Below, in pieces: positions 19,023 to 28,507 of a DNA stretch of 43,094 nucleotides. This stretch comes from Bacillus sp. JCM 19058 (lineage in GTDB: Bacteria > Bacillota > Bacilli > Bacillales_H > Bacillaceae_D). The stretch spans positions 1-43,094 of the forward strand of contig BAXO01000047.1 in the NCBI GenBank assembly GCA_001310555.1. Reading direction: 5' to 3'. Numbering within the stretch: the first letter of the stretch is position 1; each line of letters begins with the position of its first letter. A program made the translations under genes and the position numbers. The notes below the pieces were generated by a model. It had not been told where the DNA came from. It worked only from the letters and a program-made list of their open reading frames with translations, and did no database searches.

Positions 19023-19816
19023 TTAATTTCTCTGTGCCAGTGCAGAAAGCCCGCCATCTACATTCAAACATGCTCCTGTTACAAAGGATGCTTCATCTGA
19101 GGCTAGAAAAAGAATCCCATAGGCTAGTTCTCGCGGAGTTCCTTGGCGTTTAAGAATCCCTGGTCCATTTGGGTTGGGTTTAGTCACACTCTGATCTAGT
19201 TCTTTACCAGCAGCTTCAGCCTTTTAATGTGATAGTCGGTAAGGGTAGGTCCAGGAAGAATAGCATTTACACGCAATTGTTCTGCAGCATGATCGCATGC
19301 CATTGAGCGTGTAAGTGCAAGGACTCCGGCTTTAGTGGCATCATATAATCCCATACCCGGACGGCCGACGACACCATTTGCTGATGAGACATTGACGATG
19401 GATCCGCCACCACTTTGGGACATTATTGGTATAAAATGTTTGCAGCAATAACCAACTGCACGTAAGTTTATATCAAAGATAAATTGCCAAGTTTCTTCAT
19501 CGGCTTCAGTGACTGGTCCAAAAACGCGTACCCCTGCATTGTTGACGAGAATATCTACCTTATTGAATTTATTTTTCACTTCCAAAGCTACTGCGGCAAT
19601 ATCTTTTTCGCTGCTCACATCAGCGGTTGCAGGTATTGCCTGTGGACCACCTTGCTCGGCAATGAGTTTTACTGTATTTTGAGCATCCGATTCATAACGG
19701 TCTACTACGACAACATGTGCACCTTCTTCTGCAAACAATAGACATGTCTCTCTGCCAATGCCTGAACCGCCTCCAGTCACTACGGCAACTTTATTGTCCA
19801 ATCTATTTCCTGTCAT
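19023..19816 (-). CDS. SDR family NAD(P)-dependent oxidoreductase (frameshift)
   Basis: This is a classical short-chain dehydrogenase: cofactor motif TGGGSGIG, structural NNAG, catalytic Ser in NVSSANG and YDATK (YxxxK). The acidic residue after strand 2 (VVVVDRY) suggests NAD(H) preference. The frame breaks near 19220 (HIK then [12 protein letters not shown]) where one G of a G-run is missing. The rest, [20 protein letters not shown] to [10 protein letters not shown], ends at 19023. The corrected length of about 264 residues is normal. It is the last gene of the sugar locus and probably oxidises or reduces a sugar-derived alcohol or ketone. Substrate unknown. Confidence 0.88.
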
Positions 19817-19895
19817 ATTTTTAACCCCATTTCAATTATATTTTTACACATTAAAACGTTTAATCTTATAATTGCTTCCATTGTTAATGAAGTAT

Positions 19896-20753
19896 TTAAA
19901 CGACACGATTGCTAAAGGAGTCCCAACTCCTTTCAATTTGTTTTATATTCGGCTTGCCGCAGTAGATAAACAAACGATGTCTATACTTTTCTGTCGTTCC
20001 TTGTTCTTGGGTCCACTCTCCGCTAATGCATCGACTTGGTGATAATCCGAGTTGGCCATCCACTCTCCAAGTAACGGGGTGTTGTGGATTGCTTTTGTGA
20101 TTCATTATAGCAATTCCTGCCCAATTTTTACGATCTTCAATAGGCATACTTACAGTAACCCAGTCAGCATACTTTGCTTCAGTGTCCTCATTTTCTTGAC
20201 CGGAGCTATTAATGGCTTTGCCACCTAGTTCTTCTTTAAATGGCATCCGCAGAAACAGACCACCAGCTATGTGTTGACCAAAGGTAAGGAACACCTCTGC
20301 CCGTAAAGACCAAACAAGGTCTAACTCATATGTCTCACCATAGTCTATAAATGTCCAGCCTTGTTCTTCTGAGATCATATGTGTACCATCTGGTGCAAGC
20401 CATTCGCTCTCTACTTTCCATTTAGCTTTGTTTCCCGATAAGATTGGTTTAGACAATGGTTTTGGATGGATAGTACCGTCATACCCTCCTCTTAATCCTT
20501 CTTCCCAAAATCCGATATGATTAATATTATTGAATCCACAATAAAGCCCATGCTGCCATGGATGATGTGACGGAGCATCTTCCGTTAAAACTCCCACCCC
20601 ATTTGGAGAAACAATGGGATGAATGTAGGGACGTTTATCTGTTGTGGCCTGTTGTGTAATGATGGGAACGCTTTCACCTTGGCGGTAAATGTTGACTATT
20701 TGACTCGAGCTCTCCGCCTGTAATTCATTCATTTTTGTACGGTTATGTCTCAT
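19896..20753 (-). CDS. DUF6807 (PmoA-like) family protein
   Basis: This is an intact protein of about 285 residues from the ATG at 20753, which has AAGGTGA upstream; a more distant ATG at 20774 lacks a ribosome-binding site. RPYIHPIVSPNGVGVLTEDA, then HHPWQHGLYCGFNNINHIGFWEE, is the hallmark of the family named after PmoA; the name does not imply methane oxidation. The conserved His residues (HPI, SHHPWQHG) could bind metal or substrate. Members usually sit beside Gfo/Idh/MocA oxidoreductases and sugar transporters, as here, but I know of no settled activity. The gap to the oxidoreductase gene is 39 bp. A cre-like site with one mismatch lies inside the gene at 20663-20676. Confidence 0.82.
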   Translation of the reverse strand: MRHNRTKMNELQAESSSQIVNIYRQGESVPIITQQATTDKRPYIHPIVSPNGVGVLTEDAPSHHPWQHGLYCGFNNINHIGFWEEGLRGGYDGTIHPKPLSKPILSGNKAKWKVESEWLAPDGTHMISEEQGWTFIDYGETYELDLVWSLRAEVFLTFGQHIAGGLFLRMPFKEELGGKAINSSGQENEDTEAKYADWVTVSMPIEDRKNWAGIAIMNHKSNPQHPVTWRVDGQLGLSPSRCISGEWTQEQGTTEKYRHRLFIYCGKPNIKQIERSWDSFSNRVV

Positions 20754-20792
20754 GCAAATCACCTTCTTAAGCATATTATAGTTTCTTGGAAA

Positions 20793-21908
20793 TTAATATT
20801 TTTCCTCCTTAAATATGGGCAGTTTAATGATTTCTCCATTTTTCATTGCTGACTCATGTGCGCAAAGACCTGCGCAAGTCCAGTTTGCTGAGGTGAAAAC
20901 ATTGGGAAAAGAATCTCGCTTTTCCAGAATACTCGTAATAAACTCATGTGCTAAATGCGGATGTGAGCCTCCATGGCCACTTCCCTGAGTAAAAGATAAA
21001 TGGCTATTTTCCTCAGAATCATATACTCCTTCTGTCGTATAACGTTGAATAGACTCAGGTAATAAATGGGCGTAATCTGGTATCTGAACTCTTTCTCCAT
21101 TTTCCCCTGTGAAGACTACCGGATCCTCAGACTCTAGTTGTTGCCACTCAAAGCTCTTTTTATCAGCGTAGACATCGAAGCTTTCAATATATTCACGAGA
21201 AGTTTCAAATAACGATCTTGTTACTTCCATTGCTAAATCAGAATTTCTTAACCTAAATAAAGCTGACTCTACTGCAAATGGTGACCCATATTTTGCCGTT
21301 AAATGGTCGTCTATTTTTCCAGATCCAAAGCAGGAAACATACTCCACTTCCTTTCCAGTCAACGCTAATAAAGGACTTACCGCGTGAGTAGCATAATGCA
21401 TAGGAGGCAGCCCTTCCCAATACTCTGGCCACCCTGCCATTTCTTGCTGGTGTGCACCTCTCAAAAATTGTATACGTCCAAGGGCACCGCTATCTCTCAA
21501 TCCTTTGACATATAAAAATTCTCTAGTTTGCACAGCTGTTTCCATCATCATATAGTTTTTACCATACTTTTGTTGGGCGTGAACAATTCGCTGACACTCT
21601 TCAAGGGATGTAGCCATTGGGACAGTGCAAGCTACATGTTTACCTGCTTCAAGCGCAGCAATGCTTTGTTCAGCATGTAAATGAATGGGGGAGTTAATGT
21701 GAACGGCATCAATATTTTTATCTTGGATTAACTCATCAAAATCTGAATATCTCTTTTTAATGCCAAAATGATCACCTATTTTATTCAAGTTTTCTGTGTT
21801 CCGTTGGCAAATCGCATACATTTCTGTCTTCGGATGATCTCGATAAATAGGGATAAATTCAGCTCCAAACCCTAGTCCTACAATGGCTATTTTTAATTTT
21901 TTTTCCAA
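20793..21908 (-). CDS. Gfo/Idh/MocA family sugar oxidoreductase
   Basis: This is an intact 371-residue enzyme, one of the few long genes here without a break. The N-terminal Rossmann fold starts KLKIAIVGLGFGAEFIPIY. The EAGKHVACTVPMATSLEE segment corresponds to the usual EKP loop but has Val-Pro in place of Lys-Pro, so the catalytic Lys appears to be replaced. The C-terminal sheet domain binds substrate; HATHAVSPLLALTGK holds conserved His residues. Family members use NAD(P) to oxidise sugars or inositols. The start is TTG at 21908 with GGAGGG. A C-terminal GHGGSHPHLAHEFI motif is typical of large-substrate relatives. It is followed directly by the DUF6807 gene. Confidence 0.87.
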   Translation of the reverse strand: MEKKLKIAIVGLGFGAEFIPIYRDHPKTEMYAICQRNTENLNKIGDHFGIKKRYSDFDELIQDKNIDAVHINSPIHLHAEQSIAALEAGKHVACTVPMATSLEECQRIVHAQQKYGKNYMMMETAVQTREFLYVKGLRDSGALGRIQFLRGAHQQEMAGWPEYWEGLPPMHYATHAVSPLLALTGKEVEYVSCFGSGKIDDHLTAKYGSPFAVESALFRLRNSDLAMEVTRSLFETSREYIESFDVYADKKSFEWQQLESEDPVVFTGENGERVQIPDYAHLLPESIQRYTTEGVYDSEENSHLSFTQGSGHGGSHPHLAHEFITSILEKRDSFPNVFTSANWTCAGLCAHESAMKNGEIIKLPIFKEEKY

Positions 21909-21991
21909 TCAAAGCCCTCCTTCATCCTAAATTTGATAATTAGTGGAACTAATTGTCTACCTCACTTTTAATCTAGCCAATTAATGGATTG

Positions 21992-22029
21992 AAGTCTATG
22001 AGATATCACGTTACTTTATTTAGATTTTT
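21992..22029 (+). repeat. Copy 1 of a 38-bp direct repeat (start of a YczE-like gene relic)
   Basis: AAGTCTATGAGATATCACGT... matches 25722-25759 at 36 of 38 positions in the same orientation. Read forward, it encodes MRYHVTLFRFL and then stops. This is the start of the same gene whose longer relic is at 25728. It lies in the gap between the oxidoreductase and the second permease. Confidence 0.7.
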
Positions 22030-22144
22030 GAGGGCATAGACCATCAAAATGATTACATCTCTGATTTTATGACGTAGTTAACCGCCTGCCTTAAGTGTCA
22101 GAAACAATGAAAGAAGCTAGGTAACTTTTGATAAGTCTCATTGA

Positions 22145-22978
22145 TTAGCCTTTGACACTGCCTAAAGAAATACCTTTTACAAAGGCTTTTTGAACAAAAA
22201 AAATACAGCACTATAATTGGAATTGCAATTAGTACAGAAGCAGCCATTAAAGGTCCCCATGCTGTGCTCTCCGTTTGTTGAAATTGCTGTAAACCAATCT
22301 GAAGAGTATATTTTGAAGGGTCGCTTAAATAAATTAACGGCCCCAAAAAAATCATTCCATGAAAACATAAATTGAAATAAGGCAATGGTTAATATAGCGG
22401 GCTGACAGATTGGAAGCATAATTTTAAAAAAAATATTCCAAATTCAGAACAACCATCAATTCGAGCCGCATCCTCTAAGCTGTTTGGCAATTGCTTAAAA
22501 AAAATTGCCTCATTAAAAAAAATGAAGAAAGGCATACCAAACCATAACGGCAATACGAGTGGTAACAGTCCTCCTACTAGTCCAAGTTGAGAAAATAACA
22601 GAAAAAGAGGTACCATAGTTACGGGAAATGGAATCATCATTACGGCTAATGTCGTAACAAAAAGAGTGTCACGTCCTTTCCATTGCAACCTTGCCAAACT
22701 GTATGCCACTATTGGACAAGAGACTACAACCCCTAATGTAGACAAACTAGAATAAATGAAAGAATTTTTAAAGTATGTGAAAAATGGGATCATGGTCATT
22801 GCATTAAAATAATGGGCCATTCTAATGGGTTTGGTACTAAGACAGGCGGATAGGTAAATAGCTGAACATTTGGTTTTATGGAAGAGCTGATCATCCAGAA
22901 AAAGGGGAGCGCAAACAGTATCCCTGCTAAACTGATAAATATATAGGTTAATCCTCTTTTTAATTTTGTGTGTTTCAA
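22145..22978 (-). CDS. Carbohydrate ABC transporter permease, MalG type (several frameshifts)
   Basis: This is the second inner-membrane subunit of a sugar importer (CUT1 family) with about six helices. It starts at TTG 22978 with GGGAGG (GILFALPFFWMISSSIKP). VPLFLLFSQLGLVGGLLPLV and the cytoplasmic EAA loop NSLEDAARIDGCSEFGIFF contact the ATPase. It ends with VKGISLGSVKG at 22145. Breaks occur near 22810 (G-run), 22430 (T8), 22340 (G-run) and 22195 (T8). All are homopolymers, and the full family sequence is recoverable, with a corrected length of about 278 residues. No ATPase gene is in the locus, so a shared ATPase such as MsmX is likely. Confidence 0.88.
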
Positions 22979-22993
22979 CTTTAATCCTCCCTT

Positions 22994-23943
22994 CTAATTA
23001 TCGCCTTGATAAAATACCCATCGTTTTGACGTTTTTAATATAATCAAAGTGATTATCATGATAAGTACGAATAAGATCCAAGCCATAGCGGATGCATAAC
23101 CCATTCTCATGTACAAAAAGGCATTATTATATAAATACATACTATAGAACATTAAGGAGTCGGCGGGGGAGCGGTACCGGATGTTAAAGTATAGGGTAAT
23201 GTAAACTCCTGTAAAGCATTGATTAATCCCATCACTACATTAAAGAAAATAACAGGAGTTAAAAGTGGGAGTGTAATGTGCCAAATTTTTCGAATGGGAT
23301 TGGCACCATCTACTTCAGCAGCATCGTAATATTCTTGTGAAATATCTTGCAAACCAGCAAGATATATTAAAAAGGTGTTTCCGATCATCCATAAAGACAT
23401 CATGACAACAGAAGCTTTGCCCATGTCGGATCTCCCAACCATCCCGGGCCGACTATTCCTACTAGATCTAAAAGGAAATTCACCAAACCAAACTGAGCTT
23501 CTAGTAGCCATTGAAATAAAATGGCGACCGCGACTGCTGGTACTAAAGAGGGAATGAAAAATAGCGTTCTAAATATTCCTTGACCTTTGATTTTCATATT
23601 GAGCAGTAAAGCAATTGAAACCCCCATCACGACACTCAAAGGAAGTTGCATGAAAGCGTAAATTAACGTATTACTGATTCCTGTCCAAAACATTGGATCA
23701 TTCATTAGTTGGATATAATTTCTAAGCCCAACGAATTGAGAAGAACCAGAAATATTATAATTTGTAAAACTGTAATACATCGAACTAAGTAATGGATAGA
23801 AATAAAAAGCGCATAATCCAATGAGCCACGGAAGGGCAAATATAACCCCATATTTTGAACGTTTGCTTTCCAAGTTATTTTTTTGCCTTAATTTTATTGG
23901 CTTGTTTGTTATGTAATTTACTTGCTAGTGAAGGCTTCATCAT
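22994..23943 (-). CDS. Carbohydrate ABC transporter permease, MalF/LplB type (frameshifts)
   Basis: This is the first permease subunit of the CUT1 importer. The likely start is the ATG at 23943 (MMKPSLASKLHNKQANKIKA) behind a G-rich site. One T must be removed from the T7 run at 23878-23884 to reach LESKRSKYGVIFALPWLIGL. Helices and the EAA loop (QEYYDAAEVDGANPIRKIWH) are standard. Two further breaks lie near 23420 (A-run) and 23165 (C-run). The end, TSKRWVFYQGDN at 22994, is typical. The corrected length is about 315 residues. The start of the second permease is 15 bp downstream. Confidence 0.88.
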
Positions 23944-24012
23944 GATCCCCCCATCCTATTTTGTTTTTAAGAAAGTATATAAGTTGACTTGAATGATTTC
24001 TTATACAAACAT

Positions 24013-24160
24013 AGCGCCATCCAGCGCGGGGCGCCCAGCAACTAGCAAACTTCCTTTGTCTCTGTCCGATAAGTCAACATCAGTTCCTTACGTCACTGTG
24101 TTTCCTTTATCTCCGCGACCTATTCCAGTTTGTACGTTGCGAAAGCGGGCGCTCTGCGCT
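24013..24160. repeat. GC-rich imperfect inverted-repeat element (about 148 bp)
   Basis: This block has a much higher GC content than its surroundings, between the solute-binding protein and permease genes. Outer arms: AGCGC...GCGCCC-AGCAAC-TAGCAAAC (24013-24050) pair with GTTTGT-AC-GTTGC-GAAAGC-GGGCGC...GCGCT (24128-24160). It resembles the dispersed hairpin repeats of Bacillaceae genomes. It could form a long RNA hairpin inside the operon transcript and lower permease expression relative to the binding protein. Confidence 0.6.
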
Positions 24161-24184
24161 TTTGTTCACTTGAAATCAATCGTT

Positions 24185-25518
24185 TTATTCTCTCCTTGCT
24201 TCTTCCTGTTCAATAGCATTATTAATAGTTTCATTGATCCTATCCAAAACTTCTTGAGGAGTCCCTTGCCCATCAAGCACCAAATCAGGCGCTTTTGCTA
24301 ATTCATCCCACATCATATTTCCAGCTAATACAACTGGTCGGTGCCGCCCATTTGGTAATACATCTAAAAATGGTTGGTGATTAGGAATATCACCATAAAG
24401 TTCCTCGTTCACTTCAGGAATAACGGAATACTCCCCTTTAATTTCTTTAAATCTTTGCCCCTCCTCTGTAGAGCTTAGCCATTTAACGAATTCCCATGCT
24501 CCCTCTAACTGATCTCCTTCCACTCCTTTTGGTATAATTAATGCTCTGCCTCCTAGGAATGTAGTAAAGTCATCACCAGTTGGAGTAGGAATATAGGACA
24601 CACCATAATTTAGATCGGGATTGTACTCTTCAATTTGTTCCATAACCCAATTACCTTGAACGACCATAGATACTTGTTCACTAATGAATGGATCTTGGGC
24701 ATTGCTTCCCTCCGAATTTGCGAAGCTTAGTACGTTTTGAGCACCCAATTCTAAAGCAAAATCAGTCATCCATTCCAAAGCTTCTACAACTTTAGGGTTG
24801 TTGATACTTACTTGATTAGATGCATCCACAAATTCGCCCCCGAAAGACCATCCCCACGAATATAACCAGCCTTCACCTAACCAGGGAATAATTCCATATC
24901 GGGTAAATCTACCATTCTCTTGTTTTGTTAGTTGGTGTGCTGCCTCTTTTAATTCTGCAATGGTTGTAGGAGGGTCTTCGGGATCTAGTCCTGCCTCTTC
25001 AAAATGATCTTTATTATAATAAAGCGCTCTTGAAGTACCATCATATGGAAGTCCTAATATATTACCTTCATATGTCGATTCTCCCCAAGCCCAGTCATAA
25101 TATATGCCTTCGTCTATTTCATCTCGCTCGGCCAGAGCGTTTAGTAATGTTAGGGAATCCATATATTCTGCGATTCCATACCGACTTGCAGCATGACATC
25201 AGGCGGATTTCCTCCCGCAACTGCTGTGACTAATTTAGAAGAGACAGAGTCCCCACCATCAGCAGCCACATAGACCGGTGTAACCTCTATATGAGGGTGT
25301 GCTTCATTAAATGCTGCAACAGACTGTTGAATCTCTTCACCACCTGGTCCTACTTCCCAATTATGCCAATATGTTATTTGAGTCACACCGTCTTCGGGTT
25401 GTTCATTATTGCCTGAAGTAGCGCTATCTTCAGCAGAGCAACCAAAAACAAAGAATAGAATGAATATTGAAATAAATGAATAGAGTAAGCGCATACATTT
25501 TAGTTTAAGCATCATCAT
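24185..25518 (-). CDS. Sugar ABC transporter substrate-binding lipoprotein (frameshift)
   Basis: This is an extracellular solute-binding protein of family 1. It has a signal peptide, then lipobox VFGC and a Ser/Asn-rich linker. The first lobe is ITYWHNWEVGPGGEEIQQSV and AGGNPPDVMLQVG. NILGLPYDGTSRALYYNKD follows, with the aromatic-rich segment WLYSWGWSFGGEFVDAS that commonly stacks on sugar rings. The GGRALIIPKG and EFVKWLSSTEEGQ segments are conserved. One base is missing near 25155. The corrected length is about 443 residues. The start is one of three tandem ATGs ending at 25518, after AAAGGAGAG. It is the first structural gene of the locus. Confidence 0.9.
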
Positions 25519-25560
25519 CTCTCCTTTTACGTTTTAAGCTTTCTGTCATGTCCCCTCTTG

Positions 25561-25569
25561 TCAAAACAT
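25561..25569 (-). other. Two-codon mini-ORF or leader peptide behind a consensus Shine-Dalgarno
   Basis: On the minus strand GAAAGGAGGAGAATTT precedes ATG TTT TGA (25569-25561), 42 bases before the solute-binding protein start. If one T of the TTTT run is an error, the frame becomes MFDKRGHDRKLKT and ends just before the gene's own ribosome-binding site. The strong site with no gene behind it is odd. Confidence 0.4.
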
Positions 25570-25727
25570 AAATTCTCCTCCTTTCTAACGGGTGAAATGT
25601 TCTAAGCTTCTTTTTGCATGATTTTAACTCTATTCTCATGAAGTCAAACGCATAGAAAACGTGATGTACCAATGATGGCTAGTGCAGCTAATTAACGCAA
25701 GTATAGGTAATTAGAAATTTAAAGTCT

Positions 25728-25922
25728 ATGAGATATTACGTTTCTTTATTTAGATTTTTCGTATTTAATTTGGGAGTCTATTTATTGTGGGTAGCTGCTA
25801 TGGCGGGGGAGGATTTATCAGCAAAACTGGCCACGTCCTGGTGTGAACCGCCGATACTGGAACGTCAAGTCCGTCATACCAGCGTGGTGAAAGTCATCAT
25901 CGATTTCATTATGGCTTGGTGA
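25728..25922 (+). pseudogene. N-terminal relic of a YczE/YitT-like membrane protein
   Basis: MRYYVSLFRFFVFNLGVYLL looks like the first helix of YczE-type membrane proteins. The following residues (LATSWCEPPILERQVRH, VIIDFIMAW) resemble the next part of such proteins only in broken form. The frame ends at 25922. The first 32 bp match 21998-22029. Identification is tentative. The surrounding gap 25519-26026 holds the promoter of the sugar locus and nothing else that I recognise. Confidence 0.4.
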
Positions 25923-26026
25923 TAAAGCAAGGTTTTTCTGTATTCGATCCAGTGATGCTGCGCTTTTGTTTTTGTCTTTCATGAGGGGATTATCGTAAGT
26001 AGTTATAATAAAAATATCATACGGTT

Positions 26027-27191
26027 TTATTGGTTGAACTTTCTATACTGACCTGGGGTCAGGCCTGTTTTTCTTTTAAAGAGCACATTCATATACTCAA
26101 AATGTTTGAAGCCTATCTTTTCAGCTATTAAGGATAAAGGTAGGTCAGTTTCAGATAGTAATTGTTTCATTAGATTTACCTTCATTTCCATAATTTCTTG
26201 ATGAGGAGTTCGTCCTAAAGCCTTCTTAAATCGGTTGTCAAGAACACTGCGTGAAACGGGAACATGTTTTAGAATATCCTCGACTTTAATGTCTTCATAT
26301 GCATGGTTTCGAATAATTTGTACGGCTTCAGAAACTAGTTCATCTTTCACAGTGACAACATCAGTAGATACTCTTGTGAAAAGTTTCATGGGGGAAAATA
26401 AATGAAGCTCTGGTTCTACTTTTTCTCCGTCCATTAATCGATCCAAAATTTCAGCTGCTTTATAACCGGTATTTAGTGTATCTGGAACAATACTTGATAA
26501 AGAAGGATCTGAAAGGTTACAAAGAAGCTCATCATTATCTACTCCAATGACTCCAACCTGATAAGGTACAGCCACGTTAGCAAGCTGGCATGCTTCTAAC
26601 AATTTTTGCCCTAAAATATCATACGATGCCATAATTCCAATTGGCTTTGGTAATGATTTCAGCCAGAAAGCATATCCTCCTGTCCTTGGTCCATGATTTT
26701 TTTTAAGCTTGATTCGAAGGTGTAACATTGGAAGTCTTTACTTTTTAAATATTCAATAAAAAAATGATGCCTTTGTCTTGCCCAGGGAAATTGCATTTCA
26801 CCGCAAAAGCCAAAATGTTTAAAACCTTTACTGATTAAATGATCAGCAGCCATAGTAGCAATTGCTTGATTATTTGTTTCAACACAAGGAAGATAAGGCA
26901 AAAACCTATCAGCACTCACATCCACAGTAGGAAGAGCAATGTCACTTATAATGGAAGCAATTTCTTTTGTTTCTATTCTTGCGATAATTCCATCTCCTTT
27001 CCAACTCCTTAGCCAACCTAGATCTGTATGGTCTCTGCTATGTTCCCCCAAATAAATCGACCAGGGACGATTTTCATTCAAATATTTTTTTTGATCCCTC
27101 GGAGTAGCCCGCGTGCATATTCGTTTGACGTTTCAATAATTAGAGCGACATGATAATTTGGATTCTTTTTGCGGTTTGTAAGATAGCCCAT
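26027..27191 (-). CDS. XylR-type transcriptional regulator: LacI-like sensor plus AraC DNA-binding domain (frameshifts)
   Basis: The N-terminus MGYLTNRKKNPNYHVALIIE, then TSNEYARGLLRGIKKY, is the start of a periplasmic-binding-like sensor domain. ADHLISKGFKHFGFCGE and LPKPIGIMASYDILGQKLLE continue it, with VPYQVGVIGVDNDELLC. The C-terminal AraC domain contains VSRSVLDNRFKKALGRTPHQ and LIAEKIGFKHFEYMNVLFKR and ends TGLTPGQYRKF. The architecture is that of E. coli XylR, so it probably senses a sugar and activates the neighbouring importer operon on the same strand. The start ATG is at 27191. Breaks lie in a T8 run near 27093 and near 26680. The corrected length is about 388 residues. Confidence 0.85.
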
Positions 27192-27451
27192 TTTCTCACC
27201 CTCATTTAAAATAAAAGACTTGAGTCCTTTATCTTTTTAGTTCTCACTCTAAGAAAATATATGCATGAAGTGGAATTTTACATTTTTTTTGCAAATAATG
27301 ATTTACATAGAGAACGGTTTGTCCAAGCTTAACTGGGCCTACGTTTTCTTTTGATAAGAGCGGAAACCCATTTTCTTACTTGAGTATGTTGAGGAAATTG
27401 TCAATAAAAACTGAATGCAGCAGAAACGTTGGATAATATTTTAATTCAAAA

Positions 27452-27480
27452 AAGTGCAAAATGATATGATTTTGCACTTC
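27452..27480. terminator. Hairpin downstream of an empty spacer
   Basis: AAGTGCAAAAT and ATTTTGCACTT flank GATATG. This may be a terminator or relic. The region 27192-27450 shows no gene that I can support. Confidence 0.45.
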
Positions 27481-27588
27481 CTACAAAAAACTTTACACAA
27501 AGTTAAGCCCATGAGATACATTTTGATTAAAGATACGTAAAAAAGAAGTGGAAAAGGAGACGAGATCAAGCATTTGATATAGGTGTTA

Positions 27589-27795
27589 TGCTTCCGCAGA
27601 GGCATCTTTTTCATTTTTTTTGCTTTTGTGGTGGGGGTCATTCATTTAACCAATTTTGAACCGCTCGTTTGGCCGAATCATTTGTTATGGGTAGCCGGCA
27701 CCGTTATTTAGGGGGGCATGGATTGTTGCACTTTGCAAAGTAGTGATATGTAAGCAAAAGAAAAAGACTGAATTTAGCATTCAGCCAATAATTTA
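27589..27795 (+). CDS. Small two-helix membrane protein (frameshifted, tentative)
   Basis: An ATG near 27589 gives MLPQRHLF. After correction of T runs it continues IFFAFVVGVIHLTNFEPLVW, then PNHLLWVAGT. A second helix, GAWIVALCKVVICK, ends KKKTEFSIQPII near 27795. Both hydrophobic segments and the basic end look like a real small membrane protein, but at least two frame corrections are required. It is convergent with the next gene, whose stop overlaps its end. Family unknown. Confidence 0.4.
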
Positions 27796-27988
27796 AGAAA
27801 TATACTGCAAACTAATGACGAGGTAGAAACCGAGCATGATGATCCCGAAGCTAGTAAAAAAAAGTAACTTTTATCGGCTTTGACCAATTCTTAGTCCATC
27901 CCCACCGTTTATTGTCATGGTCGAACCATAAAAAGTCGCCAATTAACCAAACAAAAATCATTAAAATTGCTATTCCTAGATTGACCAT
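27793..27988 (-). CDS. Small membrane protein of unknown function (frameshift)
   Basis: The ATG at 27988 follows GAGGTG at good spacing. The first helix is MVNLGIAILMIFVWLIGDFL, followed by a Trp-rich loop (DHDNKRWGWTKNWSKPIK). The second helix FGIIMLGFYLVISLQYIS ends at 27793. A T8 run (minus strand, near 27857) must be T7. The corrected length is 64 residues. I do not recognise the family. Confidence 0.6.
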
Positions 27989-28159
27989 ATTCAAAACACC
28001 TCGCCATCTTATTATTGGCATCAGTATAACACAAATGAACGATAAAGTCCGATCGACCTTTGCGTACTGTTTATTACGGTTGCTTATAGAGGTTTAACGG
28101 ATGTGGTGATTAGGCAATAGCACTCACCGTATGTCTGAGGCTTTTGCTATTCTCCGCAG

Positions 28160-28443
28160 CACGAATGTTTGTACTGGCGAGTAATTCTCGCTATCTTTTT
28201 AGGAGAGCCTAAACTAGAACTTACTTGCTCCTCACTTTTAACCTGTTGTATGCCTTCTTGGAAATATTCCTCATAGTCGCAATTAATATTGTCTTTTCAT
28301 TTTGGGGAAGTCGAGCCAGTCCTTTTTTTTAATCGTCTTATGTACTGCTTTTTTTACCTTTATGAATCGCATCCCTTTAAAATATTATCGATCCCTCTTT
28401 TTAATTCATTCCATTGCTGTACTACCGTTTTCTTAATAAACAT
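28160..28443 (-). pseudogene. HAAS/DUF1700-domain relic
   Basis: Across shifted frames the minus strand encodes LARLPQNEKTIL, then CDYEEYFQEGIQQVKSEEQV and LGSPKKIAR. This is the HAAS signature: a short helical domain with DYEEYF and a LGSPKxIA end, usually encoded next to a PadR regulator. An upstream start at 28443 (MFIKKTVVQQWNELKRGI) may belong to it or to another broken gene. Several shifts and no membrane part remain. I see no PadR gene. Confidence 0.5.
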
Positions 28444-28507
28444 CGAAGAGAACCTATAAAATTAGGGTTATACTTTTATGATAATTGATGAAAATTATAG
28501 AACAACT

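Noticed and set aside
20663..20676. CcpA cre site within the DUF6807 gene
   Set aside because: One mismatch to the consensus and an internal position. It is possible, but too weak to call as a regulatory feature.
23993..24301. Plus-strand open frame of 102 codons
   Set aside because: It runs through the inverted-repeat element and antisense to the binding-protein gene, with no ribosome-binding site.
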